Below, piece by piece: positions 38,168-47,000 of a stretch of 64,000 nucleotides of DNA. Position 1 is the first letter of the stretch. The number at the start of each line of letters is the position of its first letter. Origin of the DNA: Streptomyces rhizoryzae (lineage in GTDB: Bacteria > Actinomycetota > Actinomycetes > Streptomycetales > Streptomycetaceae); assembly GCF_023155275.1 (NCBI RefSeq), contig NZ_JALMUV010000006.1, positions 62,001 to 126,000 of the forward strand. Direction: 5' to 3'. Both the position numbers and the translations under genes were made by a program. The notes below the pieces were generated by a model. The model worked only from the letters and a program-made list of their open reading frames with translations, had not been told where the DNA came from and did not search any database.

Positions 38168-40161
38168 GCACCGCCGCACCCCCCACCACCGCCGGTGCCG
38201 CCCTGGGCGCCGGCAGATTCCGCCCGGTCCAGGCGCTGCGGCGCCGCCGCGGCCTCGGCAAGCTCCTGCTGCTCGCCGTCGCCGCGGCGGTCCTGATACC
38301 CGTCGCCGAGACCGTCTGGCCGGGCGGAGCCTGGCCCGCCGCGCTCAGCGTCGACGTCTCCGGCCCGCTCAACGGGGCCAGCAACTGGATCATCGACAAC
38401 CGCGACAGCCACTGGCTGTTCGTCTACGTCCTGGGCCACCTCAGCAACGCCGTGGTGCTCTCCGTCCGCGGGGTCTACCTGCTGCTGCTCGCCCTGGGCT
38501 GGACCGGGGTGACGGCCGGCGTGACGCTGCTGGCCTGGCGCGTCGCCGGCCTCCGCATCGCCGCCACCGCCCTGGTGTCCTTCCTGGTCAGCGGGGCGCT
38601 GGGGATGTGGGTCCCGACCATGCAGACGCTCGCCCTGATGATCGTGGCGGTGCTCGCCTCGGTGGTCGTCGGCGCGCTGCTCGGCCTCGCCGCCGGCCTG
38701 TCCCCGCGGCTCTTCAAGGTCCTCCGGCCGCTCCTGGACACCATGCAGGTGCTGCCGGCCTTCGCGTACCTCCTGCCGGTCGTGATGATCTTCGGCATCG
38801 GCGTACCGGCCGCGCTGCTGGCGACCGTGGTCTACGCGGCCCCGCCGATGGCCCGGCTCACCGCGCTGGGGCTGCGCGGCGCGGACGCCGGCGTCCTGGA
38901 GGCGGTCTCCTCGCTCGGCGCCACCGGGCGCCAGCGCCTGTTCACCGCCCGGCTGCCGCTGGCCCGCAAGGAACTCCTGCTCGGCCTCAACCAGACGATC
39001 ATGATGGCGCTGTCCATGGCCGTGATCGCCTCCATGATCGGCGCGGCCGGCCTCGGTGACCGGGTCTACCAGGCGCTCGCCTCGGTCGACGTCGGCGCCG
39101 CGCTCGCCGCCGCGGTCCCGATCGTGCTGCTGGCCATCGTCATGGACCGCACCACCGCCGCGGCCGGCGGGAAGCTGGGCGCCGACCCGTCCGCCGCCCG
39201 CCCGCGGCTGCTGCGCGGCTGGCCCGCCTGGGCCGGCATCGCCGTGCTCACCGCGGCCGCCGCGCTCGCCGGCCGGCTGGCCGGTTCCACGATCTGGCCC
39301 GCCGGCGCCACGGTCGCCATCGCCCGCCCGGTCAACGACGTCAAGGAGTGGATGGTCAACCACCTCTACTCCGGCGTCCCGGTCATCGGCGGCACCGCCG
39401 ACTGGGCCGCGCACTTCACCAACTGGGTCCTCAACCCGCTGCGCGACGGCCTGACCGCCCTGCCCTGGTACGGCGTGCTGCTCGCCGTCGCCGCGCTCGC
39501 CTGGCTCATCGGCACCTGGCGCACCGCGCTGACCGCCGTCCTGGCCATGGCCGCGATCGGCGTCCTGGGCGTGTGGAAGCCGTCCATGGACACCCTCTCC
39601 CAGGTCCTCGCCGCCCTGGTGGTGACCCTGGTGCTGGGCATCGGCACCGGCATCCTGGCCGCCGGCAGCAAGCGCTTCGAGGCGGTGCTGCGGCCGGTCC
39701 TGGACGTCATGCAGACCATGCCGCAGTTCGTCTACCTGATCCCGGTCGTCGCGCTGTTCGCGGTGGGCCGCGCGCCGGCCGCCGCCGCGGCCGTGGTCTA
39801 CGCGCTGCCGGCGGTCATCCGGATCACCACCCAGGGCCTGCGCCAGGTCGACCCCGGCGCCATGGAGTCCGCCCGCTCGCTGGGCGCCACCCGCTGGCAG
39901 ACCCTCCGCCAGGTCCAACTGCCGCTCGCCCGGCCGGCGTTGCTGCTGGCCGTCAACCAGGGCGTGGTGCTCGTCCTCGCCGTCGTCATCATCGGCGGCC
40001 TGGTCGGCGGCGGTGCCCTCGGCTACGACGTGGTCACCGGCCTGGCCACCGGCAACCTCGCCCTCGGCCTGGTCGCCGGCGTCGCCATCGTCTGCCTGGG
40101 CCTGATGCTCGACCGGGTCACCCAGCCCACCGAACGGCGGACGACCGGGAAGGGAGCCTGA
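38164..40161 (+). CDS. Double-length glycine betaine ABC permease
   Basis: A 665-residue permease made of two tandem ProW/OpuAB-like halves. Each half has a WIIDN or WMVNHL-type entry, several membrane helices and an EAA loop: GADAGVLEAVSSLGATGRQRLF in the first half (about 240-261) and QVDPGAMESARSLGATRWQTL in the second (about 561-581), both split at 20 when read. The halves are clearly related, so one chain supplies both membrane subunits. It starts in an ATGA overlap with the small gene and ends 3 bases before the binding-protein gene. It imports glycine betaine or proline betaine with the ATPase and lipoprotein. Confidence 0.93.
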   Translation: MSTAAPPTTAGAALGAGRFRPVQALRRRRGLGKLLLLAVAAAVLIPVAETVWPGGAWPAALSVDVSGPLNGASNWIIDNRDSHWLFVYVLGHLSNAVVLSVRGVYLLLLALGWTGVTAGVTLLAWRVAGLRIAATALVSFLVSGALGMWVPTMQTLALMIVAVLASVVVGALLGLAAGLSPRLFKVLRPLLDTMQVLPAFAYLLPVVMIFGIGVPAALLATVVYAAPPMARLTALGLRGADAGVLEAVSSLGATGRQRLFTARLPLARKELLLGLNQTIMMALSMAVIASMIGAAGLGDRVYQALASVDVGAALAAAVPIVLLAIVMDRTTAAAGGKLGADPSAARPRLLRGWPAWAGIAVLTAAAALAGRLAGSTIWPAGATVAIARPVNDVKEWMVNHLYSGVPVIGGTADWAAHFTNWVLNPLRDGLTALPWYGVLLAVAALAWLIGTWRTALTAVLAMAAIGVLGVWKPSMDTLSQVLAALVVTLVLGIGTGILAAGSKRFEAVLRPVLDVMQTMPQFVYLIPVVALFAVGRAPAAAAAVVYALPAVIRITTQGLRQVDPGAMESARSLGATRWQTLRQVQLPLARPALLLAVNQGVVLVLAVVIIGGLVGGGALGYDVVTGLATGNLALGLVAGVAIVCLGLMLDRVTQPTERRTTGKGA

Positions 40162-40163
40162 CC

Positions 40164-41168
40164 ATGTCCCGCACACCGATACCCGCCCGCACGCTCACCA
40201 GGGCGCTCGCCGCGACCGCCGCCACCGGCGCGCTGGTGCTGGGCCTGTCCGGCTGCGGCAAGGCCGACATGACCAAGCAGGCGTCGCCGTTCGCCGCCGC
40301 CAAGGGCTCCAGGTCCGTCACCCTGTCCGTGCAGACCTGGGTCGGCGCCCAGGCCAACGTGGCGGTCGCCAAGTACCTCCTCGAACACGAGCTGGGCTAC
40401 CACGTCGACACCGTCCAGGTGGACGAGATCCCCGCCTGGGACGCCCTCAGCCAGGGCCGGGTCGACGCGATCCTGGAGGACTGGGGCCACCCCGACCAGG
40501 AGAAGCGCTACGTCGCGGACAAGAAGACGATCACGGCCGGCGGCGGCAACGGCGTCACCGGCCACATCGGCTGGTGGGTGCCCAAGTACTGGGCCGACGC
40601 CCACCCCGACGTCACCGACTGGCGGAACCTCAACAAGTACGCCAAGGAGCTGCGCACCTCCGAGAGCGGCAGCAAGGGCCAGCTGATGGACGGTTCACCG
40701 TCCTACGTCACCAACGACAAGGCGCTGGTCGCCAACCTCGGCCTGAACCTCCAGGTCGTCTTCGCCGGCTCCGAGGCCGCCCAGATCACCCAGATCCAGC
40801 AGTTCGCCAAGCAGCACAAGCCGTTCCTCACCTACTGGTACGAGCCCCAGTGGCTCTTCAACCAGGTGCCGATGGTGGAGGTCAAACTCCCGCCGTACAC
40901 CGACGCCTGCGCGGCCAAGGGCGCCAAGGACCCGCAGTCCGTCGACTGCGCGTACCCCACCACCCCGCTCCAGAAGTACTTCAACACCGACTTCGCCAAG
41001 AGCGGCAGCCCCGCGGCGCGGTTCCTGAAGAACTTCCGCTGGTCCAAGCAGAACCAGAACGAGGTGGCCGAACTGATCGCGTCCAAGGGCCTGTCCGCCG
41101 ACGACGCCGCCAAGCAGTGGGTCGGCGAACACCCCGACGTGTGGAAGCAGTGGCTGCCGGGGAAGTGA
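40164..41168 (+). CDS. Glycine betaine-binding lipoprotein
   Basis: A 334-residue substrate-binding lipoprotein of the OpuAC/ProX family. The signal peptide ends in the lipobox LSGC, with Cys near 31 as the lipid-modified residue. The mature protein has TLSVQTWVGAQANVAVAKYLL, LEDWGHPDQEKRY and HIGWWVPKYWA, Trp-rich stretches that form the aromatic cage for quaternary amines, and FLTYWYEPQWLF later. ATG at 40164 follows GAAGGGAGCCTG. It is the last gene of the operon; a hairpin at 41202-41225 follows. It sits outside the membrane and delivers ligand to the permease. Confidence 0.94.
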   Translation: MSRTPIPARTLTRALAATAATGALVLGLSGCGKADMTKQASPFAAAKGSRSVTLSVQTWVGAQANVAVAKYLLEHELGYHVDTVQVDEIPAWDALSQGRVDAILEDWGHPDQEKRYVADKKTITAGGGNGVTGHIGWWVPKYWADAHPDVTDWRNLNKYAKELRTSESGSKGQLMDGSPSYVTNDKALVANLGLNLQVVFAGSEAAQITQIQQFAKQHKPFLTYWYEPQWLFNQVPMVEVKLPPYTDACAAKGAKDPQSVDCAYPTTPLQKYFNTDFAKSGSPAARFLKNFRWSKQNQNEVAELIASKGLSADDAAKQWVGEHPDVWKQWLPGK

Positions 41169-41201
41169 TGGGGCGGGCTCGGCGGCGTACGTTGAGGCGG
41201 A

Positions 41202-41225
41202 GGCCGGCGGGGCGGCCCGCCGGCC
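41202..41225. terminator. Hairpin between the betaine operon and a GntR gene
   Basis: A 10-bp perfect stem, GGCCGGCGGG with CCCGCCGGCC, and loop GCGG. It lies between convergent genes and probably terminates both. Confidence 0.65.
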
Positions 41226-41235
41226 CCGCCCGCAC

Positions 41236-42015
41236 TCACTCCGGCGTGAACTCGTACCGCAGCTCGTAGAGATGACCGGCCTTGACCATGACGGTGGCCT
41301 CGATGGGCTGTTCTCCCTCCGTGTAGACGACGCGCAGAGTACGGAGAACGGGCAGGCTGCTGGGCAGCCGGAGCGCCGCGTACTGCTCCTGTGTGGGGAC
41401 GCGCGCCGACACCCGGTCGACGCTGAGCCGGGGCGGATACCCGAGCTCGGCGAGGAGCGTAGGGGTCCCGCCCTTGATCCTGCGGCGCTCCATCATCGCG
41501 GTGCCGCGCGCGAGCGCCAGCGGGTAGTAGGACTTGACCAGCTCCACGGGCTCGTCATCGACCCACAGCACCTGACGGCGGAGCAACGCCGGGCCGCCCT
41601 CGCTCAGTTGCAGCGCCGCTGCGACGTCCGCGGGTGGCGTGGCCTCCGCCACCTCAAGGAGCTCGCTCCGGGCCCGCCGGCCTTGCTGCGCCGCCTCCGC
41701 GAGCCAGCTGTACGGCTCGCCGTCCCGCGCGGGAGCGGCGTACGAGGCAGGCCGTACGGTCCGCTGCCGGTGTTCGCGGACGGTGACCGCGGCTCCGGGG
41801 CGCCCGATGACCAATCGCTCGTCCTTCAGCAGCTGCAACGCCTTCTGCACCGTGGCGTTCGAGGCGGCGAACCGCGCCTTGAGCTGTGTGGTGGACGGCA
41901 GGCTGGCGCCCGGCGCCAGGTCCCCGCTCATGATGTCCTCGCGCAGATCGGCGGCGATCCGCTCGTGCAGCGAGCGGCGGTCGGGCGCGTCCGCTTCGGC
42001 CTTGGGCATGGTCAT
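41236..42015 (-). CDS. GntR-family regulator with UTRA domain
   Basis: A 259-residue HutC-subfamily regulator. The N-terminal winged helix is LHERIAADLREDIMSGDLAPG, then LPSTTQLKARFAASNATVQKALQLLKDE (about 15-66). The UTRA ligand domain runs from about 100 to the end, with DDEPVELVKSYYPLALARG and the closing ELRYEFTPE. Start at 42015 overlaps the stop of the upstream UTRA-only gene (ATGA). Both regulators face the small Cys-rich genes across a palindrome at 42639-42652, which is the likely operator. The ligand is unknown. The gene ends near the betaine operon, but no link to it is visible. Confidence 0.9.
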   Translation of the reverse strand: MTMPKAEADAPDRRSLHERIAADLREDIMSGDLAPGASLPSTTQLKARFAASNATVQKALQLLKDERLVIGRPGAAVTVREHRQRTVRPASYAAPARDGEPYSWLAEAAQQGRRARSELLEVAEATPPADVAAALQLSEGGPALLRRQVLWVDDEPVELVKSYYPLALARGTAMMERRRIKGGTPTLLAELGYPPRLSVDRVSARVPTQEQYAALRLPSSLPVLRTLRVVYTEGEQPIEATVMVKAGHLYELRYEFTPE

Positions 42016-42554
42016 CCGATCCTGAGTTCGTAGCGCAGCCGTTGCCGGTGTGCGGGCATGACCATCACATCGACCTGGATCGGCCGGTCGTCGCGGTCCA
42101 CGGTGAGCCGGGTCAGCTGCAACACCGGCTCCTGCGGCCCGGTCCGCAAGGTCTCCCGTTCTTCGTCGTCCGGCATCCGGGCGATCACGTCCTCCCGGAT
42201 CCGGGCGCCGGCGTGCCCGAGCTCGGCGAGCAGCCGGACCGCCCCACCGGGGATCTTGGCCGTCCCGGCCAGCCGGGTGCCTCGGGCGACGTGGGCCGGG
42301 TAGTACGTATCCGTCAGCTCGTTCGGCCGGTCGTCGAGGGTGATCAGACGGCGGCGCACGACCACCGCCTCCCCCTCGCGTATGCCGAGCAGCTCGGCCA
42401 CGTCGGGCGGCGCCGGCACCTCACCGGCCCGGACGATGCGCTGTTCGCCCCGCCGCCCCTGCGCCGCGGCCTCCGCCGCCCACACGTCTGACGGCCCGTC
42501 GCCCTCCGGCGAGACGTACGGCATCGAGGTGCTGACCCACTCGTCGGTGCCCAC
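42012..42554 (-). CDS. UTRA-domain protein lacking a DNA-binding domain
   Basis: A 180-residue protein that aligns along its length with the UTRA half of the GntR regulator downstream: WAAEAAAQGRRGEQRIV vs WLAEAAQQGRRARSELL, the DDRPNELTDTYYPAHVARG segment, LLAELGHAGARI and the end RLRYELRIG. No winged-helix domain precedes it; the GTG start at 42554 has GGAGGA just upstream and only promoter DNA beyond. It may bind the same kind of ligand, form mixed dimers with the GntR protein or act as a ligand sink. It is translationally coupled to the GntR gene. Confidence 0.8.
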   Translation of the reverse strand: MGTDEWVSTSMPYVSPEGDGPSDVWAAEAAAQGRRGEQRIVRAGEVPAPPDVAELLGIREGEAVVVRRRLITLDDRPNELTDTYYPAHVARGTRLAGTAKIPGGAVRLLAELGHAGARIREDVIARMPDDEERETLRTGPQEPVLQLTRLTVDRDDRPIQVDVMVMPAHRQRLRYELRIG

Positions 42555-42638
42555 CGCGTCCTCCTGTCCAGCCGGTGATCTTTCGACCTCGCTGCTTTAC
42601 ACGGTAAGCGAAGCGTCAACGAGGGTGTCACCTCGCTG

Positions 42639-42652
42639 CTATTCGCGAATAG
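42639..42652. promoter_or_regulatory. Perfect 14-bp palindrome, likely GntR operator
   Basis: CTATTCGCGAATAG sits in the divergent region between the UTRA/GntR operon and the small Cys-rich genes, 43 bases before the start at 42695 and overlapping a likely -10 (TATGGT at 42655-42660 region). The region is clearly more AT-rich than its surroundings. Confidence 0.65.
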
Positions 42653-42694
42653 TGATATGGTTCGAGCGATGCTCGACCGGTGAAAGGTGAAGCA

Positions 42695-43078
42695 ATGCCC
42701 CTCATCGACCAAAGCGCCGACTGCGACGTCTGCACGGCCCTCTCGCGCCAGCGGGACGCCGCCCGCCGGGCCGGCTGCTCCGTCACCTTGCAGAGCCGTA
42801 ATGCCGAGATCGCCAACCACCGGCAGTTCTTCCTCACCATCGAGGAGATCGCCGTCGGGGCGGTGGTCTACGACCGGGACGCCGACATGGTCGGCATGGT
42901 GCGCGGCACCGGTGGCGTCATGGTGCAGTTGGAGCACCCGACGCAGCTCACCTGGGAAGTGCCGTACACCAGGCTGCGCCCGGGGACCGAGTGGGAGGTC
43001 AAGCAGCTGCGGGCGCTCGCCAAGCTCCAGCGGGACCGGGACCGGGACCGGGAGCGGGAGCGGGGGCGGTGCTCGTGA
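42695..43078 (+). CDS. Small Cys-motif protein, unknown function
   Basis: A 127-residue protein. It begins PLIDQSADCDVCTALSRQR, with a CxxC pair, continues DAARRAGCSVTLQSRNAEIANH, has a beta-rich middle (GAVVYDRDADMVGMVRGTGGVMVQLE) that fits a small SH3-like or KOW-like barrel, and ends in a charged DRDRDRERERGR tail encoded by CGGGAC repeats. ATG at 42695 follows AAAGGTGAAGC; GTG at 42680 is also possible. It overlaps the next gene by GTGA. Proteins with this start pattern occur near GntR regulators in Streptomyces mobile elements and accessory regions. No function was assigned. Confidence 0.7.
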   Translation: MPLIDQSADCDVCTALSRQRDAARRAGCSVTLQSRNAEIANHRQFFLTIEEIAVGAVVYDRDADMVGMVRGTGGVMVQLEHPTQLTWEVPYTRLRPGTEWEVKQLRALAKLQRDRDRDRERERGRCS

Positions 43079-43248
43079 CCACCGAGTGCCATGAATGCGA
43101 CCGGCTCAGGAAGGTATTGCGGGCTGCGGCAGCGGCGGGCGACCGGTCCAAGGTGACCGACTGCCGGGTGCTGCTCCGGCGTCATCCGCACCATGACGAC
43201 GTCCCGGTGACCGCGGGGGAGCCAGGGAGCGGCCGGCCCGGATGGTGA
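43075..43248 (+). CDS. 57-residue Cys-motif protein
   Basis: A very small protein starting TTECHECDRLRKVLRAAAAAGDRSKVTDC, split for reading, with CxxC and a later Cys and His (LLRRHPHHDD), a possible one-metal knot. Its N-terminal half repeats the CxxCxxLxRxxxAA...C pattern of the previous protein, so the two look like paralogues. The GTG start overlaps the previous stop. It is convergent with the BPL-N gene, 9 bases away. The function is unknown. Confidence 0.65.
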   Translation: MTTECHECDRLRKVLRAAAAAGDRSKVTDCRVLLRRHPHHDDVPVTAGEPGSGRPGW

Positions 43249-43257
43249 CCGGGCGGT

Positions 43258-44007
43258 TCACCGTTCCAGGAGTTCGTTGACCAGGTCGATGGCCAGGTCG
43301 CGGGTCCGGTGGACGGGCAGGCCCTCGTCGGTGAACCAGTCGTCGGTGGCCTCGGGGTGGGGGCCGACCACGGCGACCTTGCCGGTGCCGAACGGGGCGA
43401 CCAGGGCGGCGACGGTGCCGTTGGGGTAGGTGGCCAGGACGGTGGCGTCGGCGCCCTCGTCGAGGTCGAAGTGCGGGCCGTCCTGGAAGTAGACGGTCCG
43501 GGGCAGGCCGCGCCAGCGGGTGTCGACGACGGTGTCGCCGTCGTGGGTGACGGTCGCGCCGGGCGTGACGATGTACTGGTCGGTGTCGCCGGGCAGCAGG
43601 CCGAAGCCTGGGCTCTCGCCGGCGAGGTAGCCACCGAGGCAGAAGCCCAGGTAGCGGCCGCCGCCGCGGACGTAGTCGCGGATGGTGTCGCTGTGCTTGC
43701 GCAGCCGGCGGTAGGCGGGGGAGAGGGAGCCGCCGCCGGGCTGCGCGTAGACCGCGGCGGCCGCCAGGGTCGCGGCGGTGAGCGGGAGCTCCTCGTGCGG
43801 GCCGACGTAGCGGACGTCGAGGTTCCAGGGGCCGGTGGCGAGCAGTTCGGCCACCGCCTCGGAGCAGCCGGCCGGGCGGGCGGCCGGGCCGCGGTAGACC
43901 AGGGCCAGCGGGCGGCCGCCGGTGTCCGGCGGCGGGGCGGCCTCCGCTGCGCCGCGGGCGCCGAAGAGGCCGCGGAGGGAATCGAGGAAGCCGGTGGGAG
44001 GGGACAT
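43258..44007 (-). CDS. BPL-N domain (glutamine-amidotransferase-like) protein
   Basis: A 249-residue protein with a class I amidotransferase-like domain as found at the N-terminus of some biotin-protein ligases. VYAQPGGGSLSPAYRRLRKH and YVRGGGRYLGFCLGGYLAG (Cys at the nucleophile elbow, about 134) are the key segments, with HPEATDDW near the end supplying a His. A fungal-type BPL ligase half is absent. The first 30 residues are FLDSLRGLFGARGAAEAAPP, a possible amphipathic anchor. Start at 44007 lies 5 bases after the stop of the synthetase gene, so the two are one operon; it may trim or release the synthetase product. The enzyme activity is not known. Confidence 0.8.
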   Translation of the reverse strand: MSPPTGFLDSLRGLFGARGAAEAAPPPDTGGRPLALVYRGPAARPAGCSEAVAELLATGPWNLDVRYVGPHEELPLTAATLAAAAVYAQPGGGSLSPAYRRLRKHSDTIRDYVRGGGRYLGFCLGGYLAGESPGFGLLPGDTDQYIVTPGATVTHDGDTVVDTRWRGLPRTVYFQDGPHFDLDEGADATVLATYPNGTVAALVAPFGTGKVAVVGPHPEATDDWFTDEGLPVHRTRDLAIDLVNELLER

Positions 44008-44012
44008 GGGGC

Positions 44013-47000
44013 TCACCGTGAGGGGCTGGGGGAGTGCGGGGTCAGCTCGGCGCAGGCCGGGGCGGCGGGTCGGAGGGCCAGGCCCTCGGCGGGGATGCCG
44101 CGCCAGGCCGTGCCGGGGGTGAGGTACTCGCCCTTCATCACCAGGGAGAGCGCGTCGAGCCAGACGCCGTCGCCGACCACGCCGTCGTAGAGCACGACCG
44201 CGCGGGTGCCGACGGTGGCCCCCGGCCGGACCGTGACCTTCGACATCTTCATGACCCGGTCCTCGAACAGGTGCGTCTGCAAGCTTACGCCCGGCCCGAT
44301 CGCCGCGTCGTCGCCGATCTCGACCAGGTCGAACTCGGTGAGGAAGGTGGTGCTCAGCCACGTCCGCCGGCCGATCCGGGCCCCGAAGAGGCGGAGCAGG
44401 GGCGGGAGGAAGGGCGTGCCGGTGAGCATGGCGAGCCCGGCGGGCACCGCGGCCGCCTCGTAGAGGCCGGTGACGAACTCGGTACGCCGCACGAACCAGC
44501 TCCACAGCGGTTCGACGCGCGGCCGGTAGCCGCCGACGACCAGCCATTTCAGCAGCGCGCAGGCGGCGATGACGGCGAGCCCGGAGGCCATCAGCAGCAC
44601 CGGGGCGAGCAGCAGCGGCAGGGTCGGGCCCGGGCCGTGCGCCACGCCGGACAGCGCCACCAGGAAGCCGAACGCGGCCGCGCCGAGCAGTGACGCCGGC
44701 AGTGTGACGCGGAGGTACTCGATGGCCAGGCGGCGGCGGACGGCCGCGCGGGTGGGGCGGAACGTCAGCTCCTCGGGGAAGGTGCCGCTGCTCTGCCGCT
44801 GCGGGAGGTGGATGGCGGGCGAGCCCAGCCAGGAGGAGTCCGGCGGCACCTCCTCCCCGGGCGGGACGGTGCCGACGCCGACCAGGGAGCCGGGGCCGGT
44901 GCGGGTGCCGGCCGGGAGGTAGGCGGCGTTGCCGACGAACGCGCGCCGGCCGACCTCGGTGCGGCGGCACACCACCCGCCCGCCGGCGAACGCCGCGCCG
45001 CCGACCCCCGCCATGTCCGCGACGAAGCTGCCCTCGCCGAGGGTGAGCAGGTCCGGGTCGAGGTGGGAGGCGGTGGAGACCTCCGCGCCGGGGCCGATCC
45101 GGGCGCCCAGCAGCCGCAGCCAGGGGACCGTGTAGAGGGTCGCGTAGAGGGAGTTGGTGAAGGCCAGGCTGGTCTCCAGCAGCTTGTCGGAGAGCCACTT
45201 GCGGACGCCGAGGGCGGAGCGGACCGGGTGGGTGCCGACCGGGGTGCGGCGCAGCACGAGCCGTTTGGCCAGCGCGACCGCGGCGCAGACCGACAGCACG
45301 TAGACCGGCGCCGCCGCGACGAGGGTGACGAGCAGGGCGGGGCCGCTGCCCCAGGCCAGCCAGGCGCACCACACCAGCGCGGTGCCCGGGGCCAGGACGG
45401 CCAGGGTGAGCAGTTCCAGGAGGGCGGTGCCGAGCACCGCGGCGGCGGCGTACCGCGGCCGGCCGCGCTCGGTGGTGCCGCCGGCCCGCAGCATGTCCTC
45501 GATGTGCGAGGCCAGCGCCGGTACGGGGGACGGCGGCGAACCGGCCCACCGGGCGCCGGCCGGCACCGTCTCGCCCTGGCCGAGCACCGACTGCTCGGCC
45601 AGCCCGGACCCGGCCGCCATCGAGGCGCCGGGCTCCAGCACCGCGTGCGCCCCTACGTAGGCGCCGCGGCCGATGGTGATCGGGGCGACGGTCACCCAGC
45701 CGTCCGCCACCCGCCAGGCGCGCAGGGTGACGCCGTAGCCGACCGAGGCGTCCGCGCCGACCGACAGCAGCGCCGGCAGCGGGACCGCACCGGTGGCGAG
45801 GGTGGTCCGCGGGCCGATCCGGGCGCCCAGCAGGCGCAGGTAGCGGCCCATCAGCGGGGAGCCGCTCAGCGCCGGGAGCGGGCTGACGCTCAGCAGCAGG
45901 GCGAGCGTCCACAGGCGGAGGTAGGTCGTGCCCCACAAGGGGTAGCGGCCCGGCCGGATGCCGGCCGCCAGCGCCCGGGCGCACACCACCGGCAGCAGCC
46001 AGCGGACGCCGAAGTAGCTGACCAGGACGGCCAGGACGGGCCGCACCGGGACCGGGGTCCGGCTGGTGAACTCGCCGTTCTCCCAGCTGAACACGGCCGC
46101 GAGCGGCAGGGTGATGAGGAACAGCAGGACGTAGACCACCCCGGCCTGCGCCAGGCCGGCGGCGGCGATCCGGGCCCTGCCGTGCCGGAGCGGGCGGGGG
46201 CGGACGGCCCCGTCGCCGGGGCCGGATCCCGGCCCGCCGCCACCGGCCGGGATCCGGTCCTCGCCCGCCGCGCCGGCGCCCGCCCCCGCCGGGGCCGCCG
46301 CGTCGGCCAGCTCCGCCAGCCGGGCCGCCAGGCGCCGCACGGTCGGATGGGCGTAGACGTCCCGCAGGGTCGCGCCGGTGCCGCCGCCGACACCGCGGCC
46401 GCGGAGCAGCGAGACGACCTGGGCGGCGAGCAGCGAATGCCCGCCGAGCTCGTCGAAGAAGTCCGCCTCCGTGGACAGCGCGTCGGGGCCGATCCCGAGC
46501 ACCTCCGCCCACACGTCCCGCACCCGGGTCTCCAGCGTGCCGCGCGGCGGCGCCACCGGGCCGCCGCCGCCCAGCCGGCGGCCGGTCGGCGCGGGCAGCC
46601 GCTTGCGGTCCACCTTGCCGCTCGGCAGGGCCGGCAGCCGGGGGACGAGGTCGAGGAAGGACGGCACCATGTAGGCCGGGAGCCGCTGCCGCAGCCGCTG
46701 GTGCAGCCGGGCCACCAGCGCGTCCCCGTCCGCCGCCCGCGCCCGCCCGGTGCCGTCCGGGGCGGGCACCACGTACGCCGACAGTTCCGCCTGCTCGCCG
46801 CCGCCCTCCCGGACCGGCAGGGGCACCAGCGCGGTGGCCGCCTCGGCCACCCCCGGGTCCTCCAGCAGCACGTTGTCGATCTCCCCGAGGTCGACCCGGT
46901 AGCCGCGGATCTTCACCTCGTCGTCCGCCCGCCCCAGGAACTCGATCTCCCCGTCCGCGGTCAGCCGCCCGAGGTCGCCGGTGCGGTAGAGCCGGCCGCC

